Positions 1 through 6,056 of a stretch of DNA of 6,307 nucleotides are shown here, one piece after another. Position 1 is the stretch's first letter, and each line of letters opens with the position of its first letter. The translations under genes and the position numbers were made by a program. The notes beneath the pieces are model-generated. The model ran no database searches. It was not told the origin of the DNA and worked only from the letters and a program-made list of their open reading frames with translations. This stretch comes from Candidatus Thorarchaeota archaeon MP11T_1 (GTDB taxonomy: Archaea > Asgardarchaeota > Thorarchaeia > Thorarchaeales > Thorarchaeaceae). The stretch covers positions 1-6,307 of the forward strand of contig PJET01000096.1 of NCBI GenBank assembly GCA_002825515.1. The letters are read 5' to 3'.

Positions 1-309
1 CCCGATTATGAGCCAATCTGTCAGCATATCAATTACCCCTTGGTACAACAGGAGGAGTCATTCCACAATTATTTGGAGCGCTCTATGAATATCCTGAAGG
101 ATGCGGGATTTCTGGTCACTATGAACGAAACTGAGATGAATGTGTTTGTGGAAATTATGTCAAATACAGGACCTGTCACTCCGACAACTCCAGATGGCTC
201 AGGTTCGCTAGACTATCTCCCTATCGTTATTGGTGGAGCAGCCTTAGTGCTAGTCGCAGTTATTGTTATAGCTTTCAAGAAACAATCCACTACTAGAAAA
301 ATGATATGA
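1..309 (+). CDS. C-terminal fragment of a membrane-anchored extracellular protein (5' end outside window)
   Basis: The frame is open from the first base to the TGA at 307-309, giving 102 residues with no start needed inside the window, so this is the tail of a longer gene. A TTG at 40 is in frame but is unlikely to be the true start. Residues 1-54 are a mixed, mostly helical segment that I cannot assign to a family. A Thr/Pro/Gly-rich linker follows (PVTPTTPDGSGS, about 57-68), then one hydrophobic helix (about 72-92) and a basic tail (FKKQSTTRKMI). This linker, helix and basic-tail order is typical of archaeal surface proteins anchored by their C-terminus with the main body outside. The large protein at 3036-5954 ends the same way. 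A solute-binding protein or another surface enzyme is possible, but the visible part does not decide it. The gene converges on the hydrolase downstream. Confidence 0.8.
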   Translation, partial: PDYEPICQHINYPLVQQEESFHNYLERSMNILKDAGFLVTMNETEMNVFVEIMSNTGPVTPTTPDGSGSLDYLPIVIGGAALVLVAVIVIAFKKQSTTRKMI

Positions 310-314
310 GATGA

Positions 315-337
315 TTCTAGGGCACTGAATTCTAGAA
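315..337. repeat. Short inverted repeat between two convergent genes
   Basis: TTCTAG (315-320) and CTAGAA (332-337) form a perfect 6-bp stem around an 11-base loop, 6 bases after the stop codon of the plus-strand fragment and 36 bases beyond the minus-strand hydrolase stop. The region is A/T-rich but has no long T run on either strand. It could aid transcription termination from both sides, but such a short stem also occurs by chance. Confidence 0.3.
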
Positions 338-372
338 GAAATCAATATAATTTCAGAATAGGCATAGTAACA

Positions 373-1158
373 TTAGCGACTCACCCATTGTTTATTGAAC
401 CACTCGACGACGGTGTTCATGGTTATTTCATATGCATAGGGGTCAATGAGGTTATGATCCGCACCCTCCACGATTACTAGCTCTTTAGGCTCACCCGCTA
501 ATTCATAGAGGCGTTTCACACCAGACAGCGGGATTCCGACATCATCACTCCCATGAACAATCAGCAGTGGACGAGGTGAGATCTTTGAGATAGCGTTCAT
601 AGGATTGTACACCTCAGCATCTTCGACCATTCTATGCAGAATCTCCTCTTGGATATCAGGGTCATCAATACCGCGAATCTGCTCAGGGTCTGTTTCAACA
701 ATGTAGTCAACAACAGGTTGTATCATTGGGGACTGTGCGAACCAGAGTGTGTCATACACGGGAGCTCGCAAACAAAGAGCACTAGGTCGTGGGTCCTCAG
801 CTAGAGCGCATACTGCTACTGCACCACCATAGCTTGCCCCATATACACCAGACCATGAGTCAATTGTCAGGTCAGACTCCAATAGATGGGTGATGGCCAC
901 ATAGGCATCTTTGATTTCACCAGCAAGAGAGAACAGTCCATCACTCTGTCTGAAGCCACGGAAGTCAAATGTCAGGACTGCAAAACCAGCCTTAGCGAGT
1001 TTGGTCGCAAGACCGCCTACTTGATCAGGTCCACCTGGAAGTCCGTGAAACTTAACGATACCAGGAAACGGACCAGCTCCGGTTGGAAGAACAAAGTTAC
1101 CTCTGATTGTTTCTCCATCTGAGGTGAACTGGGTAGGAAGAATTTTCACATCCGTCAT
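373..1158 (-). CDS. Alpha/beta hydrolase, dienelactone hydrolase / S9-like serine esterase-peptidase fold
   Basis: This 261-residue protein has a complete alpha/beta-hydrolase layout. Residue numbers are counted from the ATG at 1158. An oxyanion-hole motif FHGLPGGP lies near 37-44. The nucleophile elbow GASYGG places the serine at 109. HGSDD places the acid at Asp206, and ADHN places the histidine at 235. The short lid between strands (about 135-190) matches small esterases and dienelactone-hydrolase-like enzymes. There is no signal peptide, so it should be cytoplasmic. The substrate, an ester or short acyl-peptide, cannot be read from the sequence. A longer form starting with TTG at 1200 would add 14 residues; neither start has a clear Shine-Dalgarno site. 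I prefer the ATG because the fold begins just after it and a TATA-like TTATAT on the minus strand at about 1190-1195 would place transcription start a few bases before it. It lies 101 bases downstream of the acetyltransferase gene on the same strand. Confidence 0.93.
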   Translation of the reverse strand: MTDVKILPTQFTSDGETIRGNFVLPTGAGPFPGIVKFHGLPGGPDQVGGLATKLAKAGFAVLTFDFRGFRQSDGLFSLAGEIKDAYVAITHLLESDLTIDSWSGVYGASYGGAVAVCALAEDPRPSALCLRAPVYDTLWFAQSPMIQPVVDYIVETDPEQIRGIDDPDIQEEILHRMVEDAEVYNPMNAISKISPRPLLIVHGSDDVGIPLSGVKRLYELAGEPKELVIVEGADHNLIDPYAYEITMNTVVEWFNKQWVSR

Positions 1159-1259
1159 GGTTTCTTTCAAACGGATGGGCTTTATTTCAATATAACTCAA
1201 AATTCTATTATGGAACTAGTACGAGAACGATTCGATTGATGCTATGGGACACGCAACAC

Positions 1260-1748
1260 TCAAAGTCTAAGTTCAAACGTCTGTTCGGTTTTCTTTATGC
1301 CCCATGTAGTTCCTTCTTGTTCATTACATAAGGTGAAACCATACTTCTCGTAAAGATGGCGAGATGCATCTAGACCAGAGATAGTCCAGAGATAGACCTT
1401 ATCAGCTGAAGTCTGTTGGCAGAAGTCGAGGGCTGTTTCAAGTAACCGACTGCCTATACCCTTGCCATGATGGACCGGATCAACTATGAACCACCTGAGA
1501 TGCAACCCCTCGGAGTTTATCCCAATCCCATCGATTGCTACTGAACCAACGATTTCGCCATCCAAACATGCCAACCAGAACCCATCGTGAGCTTCATCGA
1601 ATCGCTTCAAGAATTCGGACATTTCTGTAGCAACTTTGGCTTCGAAATGCAGGCCAAATCCCGAAGCTTTGCTATAGTACCTTCCATGTAGCTCAGTTAT
1701 CTTCCCAATTGCTCCTGGTTGATAGCCTGTAATCCTCAAATCGTTCAT
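1260..1748 (-). CDS. GNAT family N-acetyltransferase
   Basis: This 162-residue single-domain acetyltransferase would transfer an acetyl group from acetyl-CoA to an amine in the cytoplasm; its acceptor is unknown. The acetyl-CoA pyrophosphate loop (motif A) is clear: LRWFIVDP (84-91) runs into HHGKGIGSRLL (93-103), matching the R/Q-x-x-G-x-G/A signature. The C-terminal motif LDASRHLYEKYGF (126-138) is the usual GNAT motif B. The N-terminal part, with HGRYY near 21-25 and FEAKVATEMSEFL near 35-47, resembles from memory the GNAT domain of bacterial proteins in which it may be fused to a MarR-type regulator; no regulator part is present here. The ATG at 1748 is the first good start. No Shine-Dalgarno site precedes it, and a TATA-like element about 27 bases upstream suggests a leaderless or nearly leaderless transcript. 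The hydrolase follows on the same strand. Confidence 0.94.
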   Translation of the reverse strand: MNDLRITGYQPGAIGKITELHGRYYSKASGFGLHFEAKVATEMSEFLKRFDEAHDGFWLACLDGEIVGSVAIDGIGINSEGLHLRWFIVDPVHHGKGIGSRLLETALDFCQQTSADKVYLWTISGLDASRHLYEKYGFTLCNEQEGTTWGIKKTEQTFELRL

Positions 1749-1773
1749 AATGAGTTAGTACAGCACAATCGTG

Positions 1774-1780
1774 TTTATTA
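1774..1780 (-). promoter_or_regulatory. Possible TATA box for the acetyltransferase gene
   Basis: The minus strand reads TAATAAA, centred about 29 bases before the ATG at 1748. At the usual archaeal spacing of about 27 bases, transcription would start essentially at the start codon, which fits the lack of a ribosome binding site. It sits in the 111-bp divergent region shared with the plus-strand zinc-ribbon gene, whose own promoter I cannot place with confidence. The call rests on spacing and composition only. Confidence 0.35.
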
Positions 1781-1841
1781 GCCAATATGGTTGCGCTTGA
1801 CACATCACCAAACAGGTTGTTTTTCCAACAGTTCTAATCTA

Positions 1842-1848
1842 AAAGGAG
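1842..1848 (+). promoter_or_regulatory. Shine-Dalgarno site (AAAGGAG) for the zinc-ribbon membrane protein
   Basis: AAAGGAG lies 11 bases before the ATG at 1860, slightly far but usable. An in-frame GTG at 1851 is only two bases after it, too close for initiation. The in-frame TTG at 1791 lies well upstream and would add a non-hydrophobic leader of 23 residues. This site therefore decides the start in favour of 1860. Confidence 0.6.
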
Positions 1849-1859
1849 TAGTGACTATC

Positions 1860-2222
1860 ATGTCTCAAGATGGTAAAGGCAACAAAATCTTTGGAATAAT
1901 CCTGATTGTAGTTCCAATCATAGCTTTGATATTTGGTAGCAATGAACCTGCAATGCAGACAGATCAGGCAGCAATTGTCATGATAGGAATGATCTTCTTT
2001 GGAATTATTATGTTAGCAAGTGGCAGCAAGAAAAGAAGTCAGCCTATCAGTTCTTCGCCGAATTATCATGTTCCAGTAGCTCAAGTTTCCAATGAGCCAT
2101 TTGCCTACTGTCCATATTGTGGGTCGGAAGTGACTACTGAGAGAACTCAATATTGTACTAGCTGTGGCAGACTACTACAATCGGTGACTAGCACACAACA
2201 CCATGGTTTCTCATCCCAATAA
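1860..2222 (+). CDS. Small membrane protein: two transmembrane helices plus C-terminal zinc ribbon
   Basis: This is a 120-residue protein starting at the ATG preceded by AAAGGAG. Two hydrophobic helices (about 9-27 and 36-54) are joined by a short acidic/polar loop (SNEPAMQTDQ), followed by a basic stop (SGSKKRSQ). A flexible Ser/Pro-rich linker (about 60-80) leads to a zinc ribbon with CPYCG (Cys84, Cys87) and CTSCGR (Cys99, Cys102), two knuckles spaced by 11 residues. The basic flank after helix 2 and the zinc ribbon argue that both termini face the cytoplasm. Zinc ribbons of this type are common at the ends of archaeal membrane proteins, where they probably mediate protein contacts; no enzyme activity is indicated. 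I do not recognise a named family. It converges on another two-helix zinc-ribbon gene (2416-3000), which is not a close copy. Confidence 0.85.
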   Translation: MSQDGKGNKIFGIILIVVPIIALIFGSNEPAMQTDQAAIVMIGMIFFGIIMLASGSKKRSQPISSSPNYHVPVAQVSNEPFAYCPYCGSEVTTERTQYCTSCGRLLQSVTSTQHHGFSSQ

Positions 2223-2415
2223 TATCATGAGAGATTGCGTCCAACACTAGTGTCGAGCCAGAAGGCTTCATTGAAGGTTCATATGCTTCGCTCCTTCTAT
2301 GGTGAGGTAAAGATGACTATCAGACTGAATATAACAAACATGTCAATGCGATTCATTTGACGTTCAGAGGGCCAAAGGACTACTAATCATAGCTTTTAGC
2401 GGGAGTTCTGCAGAT

Positions 2416-3000
2416 TCAAAATACGGCACCGCAGTTTCTGCACTGCGCACTGAGCACCGTATTGTCATAATGACAGTATGGACATTCAAGCACATCTCCA
2501 ATTCTCTCAAATGCCACTGTAGAATGTTGATCCTGACCTTTGATCTCAAAGACCTCATCGGACATTGGGTCGTAGATTCGTATCGTATAGATAGGTCTGT
2601 TGTTAGCCCTATGGGTGCATCGAGACTCTAGAAATTGTCCAATGGGTTTACCGGCGAAGTGATGTAGTGGTATCTCTTTAAGCACTCTGCCACCTCGGAC
2701 TTCCATGATTCTCTCACTTGTCAAGTAGTATCTCGTTCTTTTTGTTTGAATGAATGCAGCTATGATAGCAATGATGCCTGCTACAACCGGGAAAAGAAGG
2801 ATAAAGGTAAATGATGTGCCAAGCTCTTCATAGGCTAGAAGAAGTACCACGGGTCCACCTAGGACAATCAAGAACCCACCGAAGATGAGCCAAAATCCAG
2901 TCCCAGCCTTACGAGACCATGCGATACTCTCCCCAGGCAGAACGCCTTCTTCAGGGGGATCGAATCGTGGTGTGGATGGGTAGGTTCTGTATTCGTTCAT
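2416..3000 (-). CDS. Membrane protein with two helices, bacterial-PH-like domain and C-terminal zinc ribbon
   Basis: The protein has 194 residues and starts at the ATG at 3000. A proline-rich N-terminus (1-22) is followed by a segment LPGESIAWSRKAG, helix 1 (about 35-56) and helix 2 (about 64-84). Next comes a basic stop (TKRTRYYLTSERI) leading into a beta-rich region (about 88-165). The pattern of tyrosine, LTSERI, a GG turn and EIPL is that of the bPH2/DUF304 (YdbS/YdbT-like) domain. The end is a zinc ribbon with CPYC (Cys173, Cys176) and CRNC (Cys187, Cys190). The PH-like and zinc parts should be cytoplasmic. In this family the role is unknown beyond membrane-associated binding. The gene begins 35 bases after the stop of the large surface-protein gene on the same strand, so co-transcription is likely. 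A TATA-like AATATAAC on the minus strand at about 3041-3049 could also give it its own promoter. Confidence 0.9.
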   Translation of the reverse strand: MNEYRTYPSTPRFDPPEEGVLPGESIAWSRKAGTGFWLIFGGFLIVLGGPVVLLLAYEELGTSFTFILLFPVVAGIIAIIAAFIQTKRTRYYLTSERIMEVRGGRVLKEIPLHHFAGKPIGQFLESRCTHRANNRPIYTIRIYDPMSDEVFEIKGQDQHSTVAFERIGDVLECPYCHYDNTVLSAQCRNCGAVF

Positions 3001-3035
3001 TCTTCATATCTCAGGTAAGTATTGAATTTTGTACT

Positions 3036-5954
3036 TTAGAAGTTATATTGTCTTTTAGACCGCTGTCTGATACTGCTTGCCACGAGCATGATGACAATTA
3101 TTACAAGACCTACCGTGACAATTAGGAGTATAAAATTCAGGATGTCAGGATCGAATGGCGAGCCGCCAGTCGTTGGAGTGGGTGTTGTTGGCGATGTTAT
3201 GCTCAGAATCACTTCAATTGATTCAATGTTACTCCAAGGACTGGCTGCATCATGGTCATCAAAGACTCGAACTCTGAAGTAGTAAGTCCCTGTAGTCATA
3301 TCAATTACATTGAAACTGAGTGAGGTTGTGTTCCATTCTCCCAAGATAATCGTGAAATCGTCATATGGACTGACTTGAAACTGATAGTGATCAATGGCAT
3401 TTTCGTGATCAAAACCTGCTATCCAATATACCATGACATGAGAAACTGATATTATTGTACCAGGATCGTGGAGAGTTGGTTCAGTTGGCGCTTGATTTAG
3501 GATTTCAAATGATTCTGTGCTGGAAATTGCTTCATTGTGGTTGGCTGAGTTATCATAGGCGTGAATATCATACTCGATAATATCATCGACCAAGAAACTC
3601 CCTATGTTTGCTTCGTATCTGTCCCCGACCGTCTGTACCATAGCCATAGAAAGCCAAGATCCTGAATTGACAGTATACCAACATATCACACTCTCGATTC
3701 CATGTAGGTCGGTGATATTAGCCATCACAGTTACTGACTCTCCTTGTTTAGGTTCTAGCGGTGAATGTGTGGGAGTCGATATTGAAGGAGCTACAGTATC
3801 TTCTACGATGACTACATTGATCCACTGCTGGAATGACCAGAAGCCTACAGTTCCATCATCATCCACTGCTCGGACTCTGAAGTAGTAGTTGTCATCTTCG
3901 AACACGGTCATCATATAGTCATCAGTGTACGCGGTGATTATCTCTAAGGTCGTAGCGAACTGACTGTGGTTGCTCACCTGAATCTCATAGTGGTCAATAG
4001 AGCCATCAGCGTCAATGGATGCAGTCCAGTTTAGGAGGAAGACTCCATCATCATCGGTTGTTCCGGGGTCATATAGCATGGGTGTTTCTGGGAAGTAATT
4101 GATTCCATTCAGGTGCACGACTGAGGACACTGATTCCATTTCATCTGTGGAACTGTCGAATGCACGGACATAGTAGTCCTTCTCTTGACTGGCATTGAAG
4201 TTCCCAATAGCTGCTGAGTATTGGTCACCGCCCTCAGGAGTCATTGACACATTCTGCCAGATACCAAGGTTATCACGATAATGACAAGTGATGTTGGCCA
4301 GTCCATTGGTATCAGTCGCATTGACATAGACAGTAACAGGGTTCCCATGAACAGGACTTGAAGGGGTGTGAGTCAAGTCGGTTAGTAGAGGAGCATCATT
4401 TGCAGCTTCAATTCCTGCTAACCAGTGAATTGTGTTCACGAGAAGGACATCGTTATCGCTATCAAGGTAATCCTCAAGGCCATCCGAATCTTCATCGTTA
4501 ATTCCATCCATGAAGTTTCCATCAAGGACAACGCATACTCTTCCAGAGCCGTACTTTGAAACCGCCATAGTTGTGATTCCATCTAACCCGAGCCAGTTGG
4601 CATACCAGCCACCCTCCCCCCAGCAGGTTGTACCATCCCAGTCTGACACTATTATTCGTTCTGCATTTGCTGGGAGTGCTGAAAAGCCATCGCTAGCATA
4701 GAACTCAACCCGATTAACATTGGTTGTTATTGGATGTGATAGGAGGTTATCACCAGTGTAATAGATCTGACTCTCCTGCCAATATCGCTGGAGGTCATCT
4801 CTGTCCCATATGCTGTCTCGAGCAAAGTAATAGCCAAAATTGTTAGCAAGTGCCGCGAGCTCATCTCCAAATGTACTCCAATCTGATTGTATGAAGATAG
4901 AGCCACCATTGGTTACATAGGCATCAAGCGCAGCAATCTCTGCTGCATCATAATCATCAGTCCAGTAAGGTAGAGTGCAAATGACCACCTCACTTGCGTT
5001 GAAGAGGGCCGAGTCAAAGGTGTCCATCCGTGACACTGCAAACCCAGCATCCAGTAAGTCCTCGACGAATTTACCTCCTGCGAAACCATCAACATGCGGA
5101 GGTGGAAACTCCCATGTGTATTCAGTGTCTTGCGCGTTGTCAAACACCACATGATTCTGTAGTCTGATTGCATTACCCACGATGTTCTCGTAATTCGCAT
5201 CGGGATCTGAGAGATCAAATCCTATGAACACAACATGTCCGCGATTCATGGTCTTATGAACCACTATCGGATCATGAAGGTCTCCAGGGTATTGATATAT
5301 ATCAACTGCAACAGTTCCACCAGTGATGTCGACAGCCATAGTGTTATTTCTCGGTGCAGGCTGATACTCAATGCGTCTGCACAGTGCATCACCAAATGTA
5401 TGGCGATGCATCGTACCAAGAGTCCCACCTGGGTACTGGTCAATGACCGGACCTATCTCCATGAGACCGGAGGAGTTGTAGATGTGCAGACCAAGTCCTG
5501 GAGAAGAAACATTTCCGAAATCGAGGAGCACAACTACTCCACCACTGTCCACGAAACTTGAGAGTGTGGCAGTCCATGCTGTTCCGACTGTCTTCATTAT
5601 GGTCGTGTTTGCGTTCTCCTGTTCAGGAATCAGAAGAATGTCCTTGCCGGGCAATTGAGTGTTAAGATTTGTATAGTCAGTGAGATTGGTGTGCTGGTAG
5701 TCAGTCCCATAGGTATTGTTGATTGCTGTCATTGTATTCTCATATTCCTCTCCCGCTCGACTATCAACGAACTCGGTATAGACTAGAATGTTAGGAGGAG
5801 ATAGACTTAGATCAGCACTTGTGGAATAGGCACCTCGAGGTGTTTCAATACCCTGAGGATCAGGGGTGTGAGTTGTTGGCAGAGTTGCAACCATGAAGAG
5901 TGAACTGGTCATTAGCAAAACGATTAGAAGAGTGATGGTGGACTTGGGCTTCAT
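3036..5954 (-). CDS. Large secreted, C-terminally anchored surface protein with two GATase1-like domains and duplicated Ig/FnIII modules
   Basis: The protein is 972 residues from the ATG at 5954. A GTG at 5963 would add three residues; GTGAT four bases before the ATG resembles a weak ribosome site, so I prefer the ATG. Order of parts: signal peptide (1-27, KPKS then a hydrophobic core); GATase1/ThuA-like domain 1 (about 55-272); a second similar domain (about 286-516), each with a strand after a Gly-Gly turn (VDSGGVVVLL, VTNGGSIFIQ); an acidic TSP3-like loop (487-502); Ig-like, FnIII-like, Ig-like and FnIII-like domains (about 520-917); a Pro/Thr linker (SPTTPTPTTGGSP); one helix (about 937-962); and a basic tail (RQRSKRQYNF). 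No cysteine sits at the nucleophile position of either GATase-like domain, so binding rather than catalysis is likely. About fifteen N-x-S/T sequons suggest a glycosylated exterior. The main body should be outside the cell. Its ligand is unknown. Confidence 0.93.
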   Translation of the reverse strand: MKPKSTITLLIVLLMTSSLFMVATLPTTHTPDPQGIETPRGAYSTSADLSLSPPNILVYTEFVDSRAGEEYENTMTAINNTYGTDYQHTNLTDYTNLNTQLPGKDILLIPEQENANTTIMKTVGTAWTATLSSFVDSGGVVVLLDFGNVSSPGLGLHIYNSSGLMEIGPVIDQYPGGTLGTMHRHTFGDALCRRIEYQPAPRNNTMAVDITGGTVAVDIYQYPGDLHDPIVVHKTMNRGHVVFIGFDLSDPDANYENIVGNAIRLQNHVVFDNAQDTEYTWEFPPPHVDGFAGGKFVEDLLDAGFAVSRMDTFDSALFNASEVVICTLPYWTDDYDAAEIAALDAYVTNGGSIFIQSDWSTFGDELAALANNFGYYFARDSIWDRDDLQRYWQESQIYYTGDNLLSHPITTNVNRVEFYASDGFSALPANAERIIVSDWDGTTCWGEGGWYANWLGLDGITTMAVSKYGSGRVCVVLDGNFMDGINDEDSDGLEDYLDSDNDVLLVNTIHWLAGIEAANDAPLLTDLTHTPSSPVHGNPVTVYVNATDTNGLANITCHYRDNLGIWQNVSMTPEGGDQYSAAIGNFNASQEKDYYVRAFDSSTDEMESVSSVVHLNGINYFPETPMLYDPGTTDDDGVFLLNWTASIDADGSIDHYEIQVSNHSQFATTLEIITAYTDDYMMTVFEDDNYYFRVRAVDDDGTVGFWSFQQWINVVIVEDTVAPSISTPTHSPLEPKQGESVTVMANITDLHGIESVICWYTVNSGSWLSMAMVQTVGDRYEANIGSFLVDDIIEYDIHAYDNSANHNEAISSTESFEILNQAPTEPTLHDPGTIISVSHVMVYWIAGFDHENAIDHYQFQVSPYDDFTIILGEWNTTSLSFNVIDMTTGTYYFRVRVFDDHDAASPWSNIESIEVILSITSPTTPTPTTGGSPFDPDILNFILLIVTVGLVIIVIMLVASSIRQRSKRQYNF
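3195..3797 (-). repeat. Second copy of the 201-residue Ig-FnIII module (C-terminal copy)
   Basis: This copy covers about residues 720-920 of the surface protein. It matches the upstream copy without any gap at an offset of exactly 201 codons (603 bases). Matched features include THxP/THSP, G-x-x-VTV, a sequon (NIT), one cysteine, a tryptophan, GDRY...IGSF, DPGT, IDHY-x-x-QVS, YYFRVR and a tryptophan-serine pair. DNA similarity survives only in patches, for example around 3266-3284, where 18 of 19 bases match the other copy. Confidence 0.85.
3798..4400 (-). repeat. First copy of the 201-residue Ig-FnIII module (N-terminal copy)
   Basis: This copy covers about residues 519-719 of the surface protein. 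Its Ig-like half contains THTP, VTVYVNAT, a single cysteine (557) and GDQY...IGNF. Its FnIII-like half contains DPGT, NWTAS, IDHYEIQVS, YYFRVRAVDDDG and FWS. It corresponds position for position to the copy at 3195-3797, which points to a unit duplication that has since diverged. Confidence 0.85.
4449..4496 (-). other. Acidic calcium-loop-like (thrombospondin type 3-like) segment in the surface protein
   Basis: The encoded segment reads DEDSDGLEDYLDSDND (residues 487-502), with acidic side chains at alternating positions in the D-x-D-x-D-G-x-x-D pattern of TSP3 and dockerin-type calcium loops. It lies between the last strand and last helix of the second GATase1-like domain. The equivalent place in the first domain is a short stretch (FDLSDPDANYEN) without this pattern. 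Calcium binding is an inference from the pattern. Confidence 0.65.
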
Positions 5955-5985
5955 TGGAATCACGCACTATTTGTAAAGGGTTAAT

Positions 5986-5992
5986 CTTTATA
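5986..5992 (-). promoter_or_regulatory. TATA box of the surface-protein gene
   Basis: The minus strand reads TATAAAG, with an A-rich stretch (TTGAAAATG) upstream in the place of a BRE. The centre at about 5989 predicts a transcription start near 5962, leaving a leader of about 8 bases before the ATG at 5954. This also makes the GTG at 5963 an unlikely start unless initiation is exactly there. It is the best promoter candidate in the window. Confidence 0.55.
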
Positions 5993-6010
5993 CTATCATT
6001 TTCAAAGGAT

Positions 6011-6015
6011 AAAAA
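6011..6015 (-). terminator. Possible T-tract terminator after the ferredoxin gene
   Basis: A run of five T on the minus strand (GGTTTTTATCC) lies about 42 bases beyond the ferredoxin stop codon and just before the surface-protein TATA box. Archaeal transcription often ends at short T tracts without a hairpin. Its position between one gene's stop and the next gene's promoter fits a transcript boundary, but the tract is short. Confidence 0.3.
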
Positions 6016-6056
6016 CCAATGTTGGATAGAAGTATCATTTCAAGTTCATAGCTGGA

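Noticed and set aside
886..1122. A 78-codon plus-strand open frame opposite the hydrolase gene, with several cysteines.
   Set aside because: It is antisense to the most conserved part of the hydrolase fold, including its nucleophile region, and its cysteines do not form a metal-binding spacing.
1782..1790. CCAATATGG in the divergent region looks like a palindromic operator.
   Set aside because: Its reverse complement is CCATATTGG, so the symmetry is imperfect, and no second copy is present nearby.
2223..2359. The frame of the zinc-ribbon gene stays open for 45 codons after its TAA, and an ATG at 2283 lies within it, which could suggest stop readthrough or a small gene.
   Set aside because: About one random frame in nine stays open this long. 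The encoded peptide has no recognisable pattern, no ribosome site precedes the ATG, and the zinc ribbon is complete before the stop.
2364..2558. A 64-codon minus-strand open frame overlapping the end of the PH/zinc-ribbon gene.
   Set aside because: It lies mostly in another frame of a well-supported gene, its product is low in structure and shows no motif, and it is best explained as a shadow.
3195..4400. The 603-base periodicity could hint at a recent tandem DNA duplication or an assembly artefact.
   Set aside because: DNA similarity is only patchy while protein landmarks are kept, so the duplication is old and under selection rather than recent or artificial.
5235..5561. A 108-codon plus-strand open frame opposite the surface-protein gene; similar ones lie at 3604-3885 and 4510-4701.
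   Set aside because: All are antisense to a coding region with clear domain structure, and their products show no signal, motif or sensible composition.
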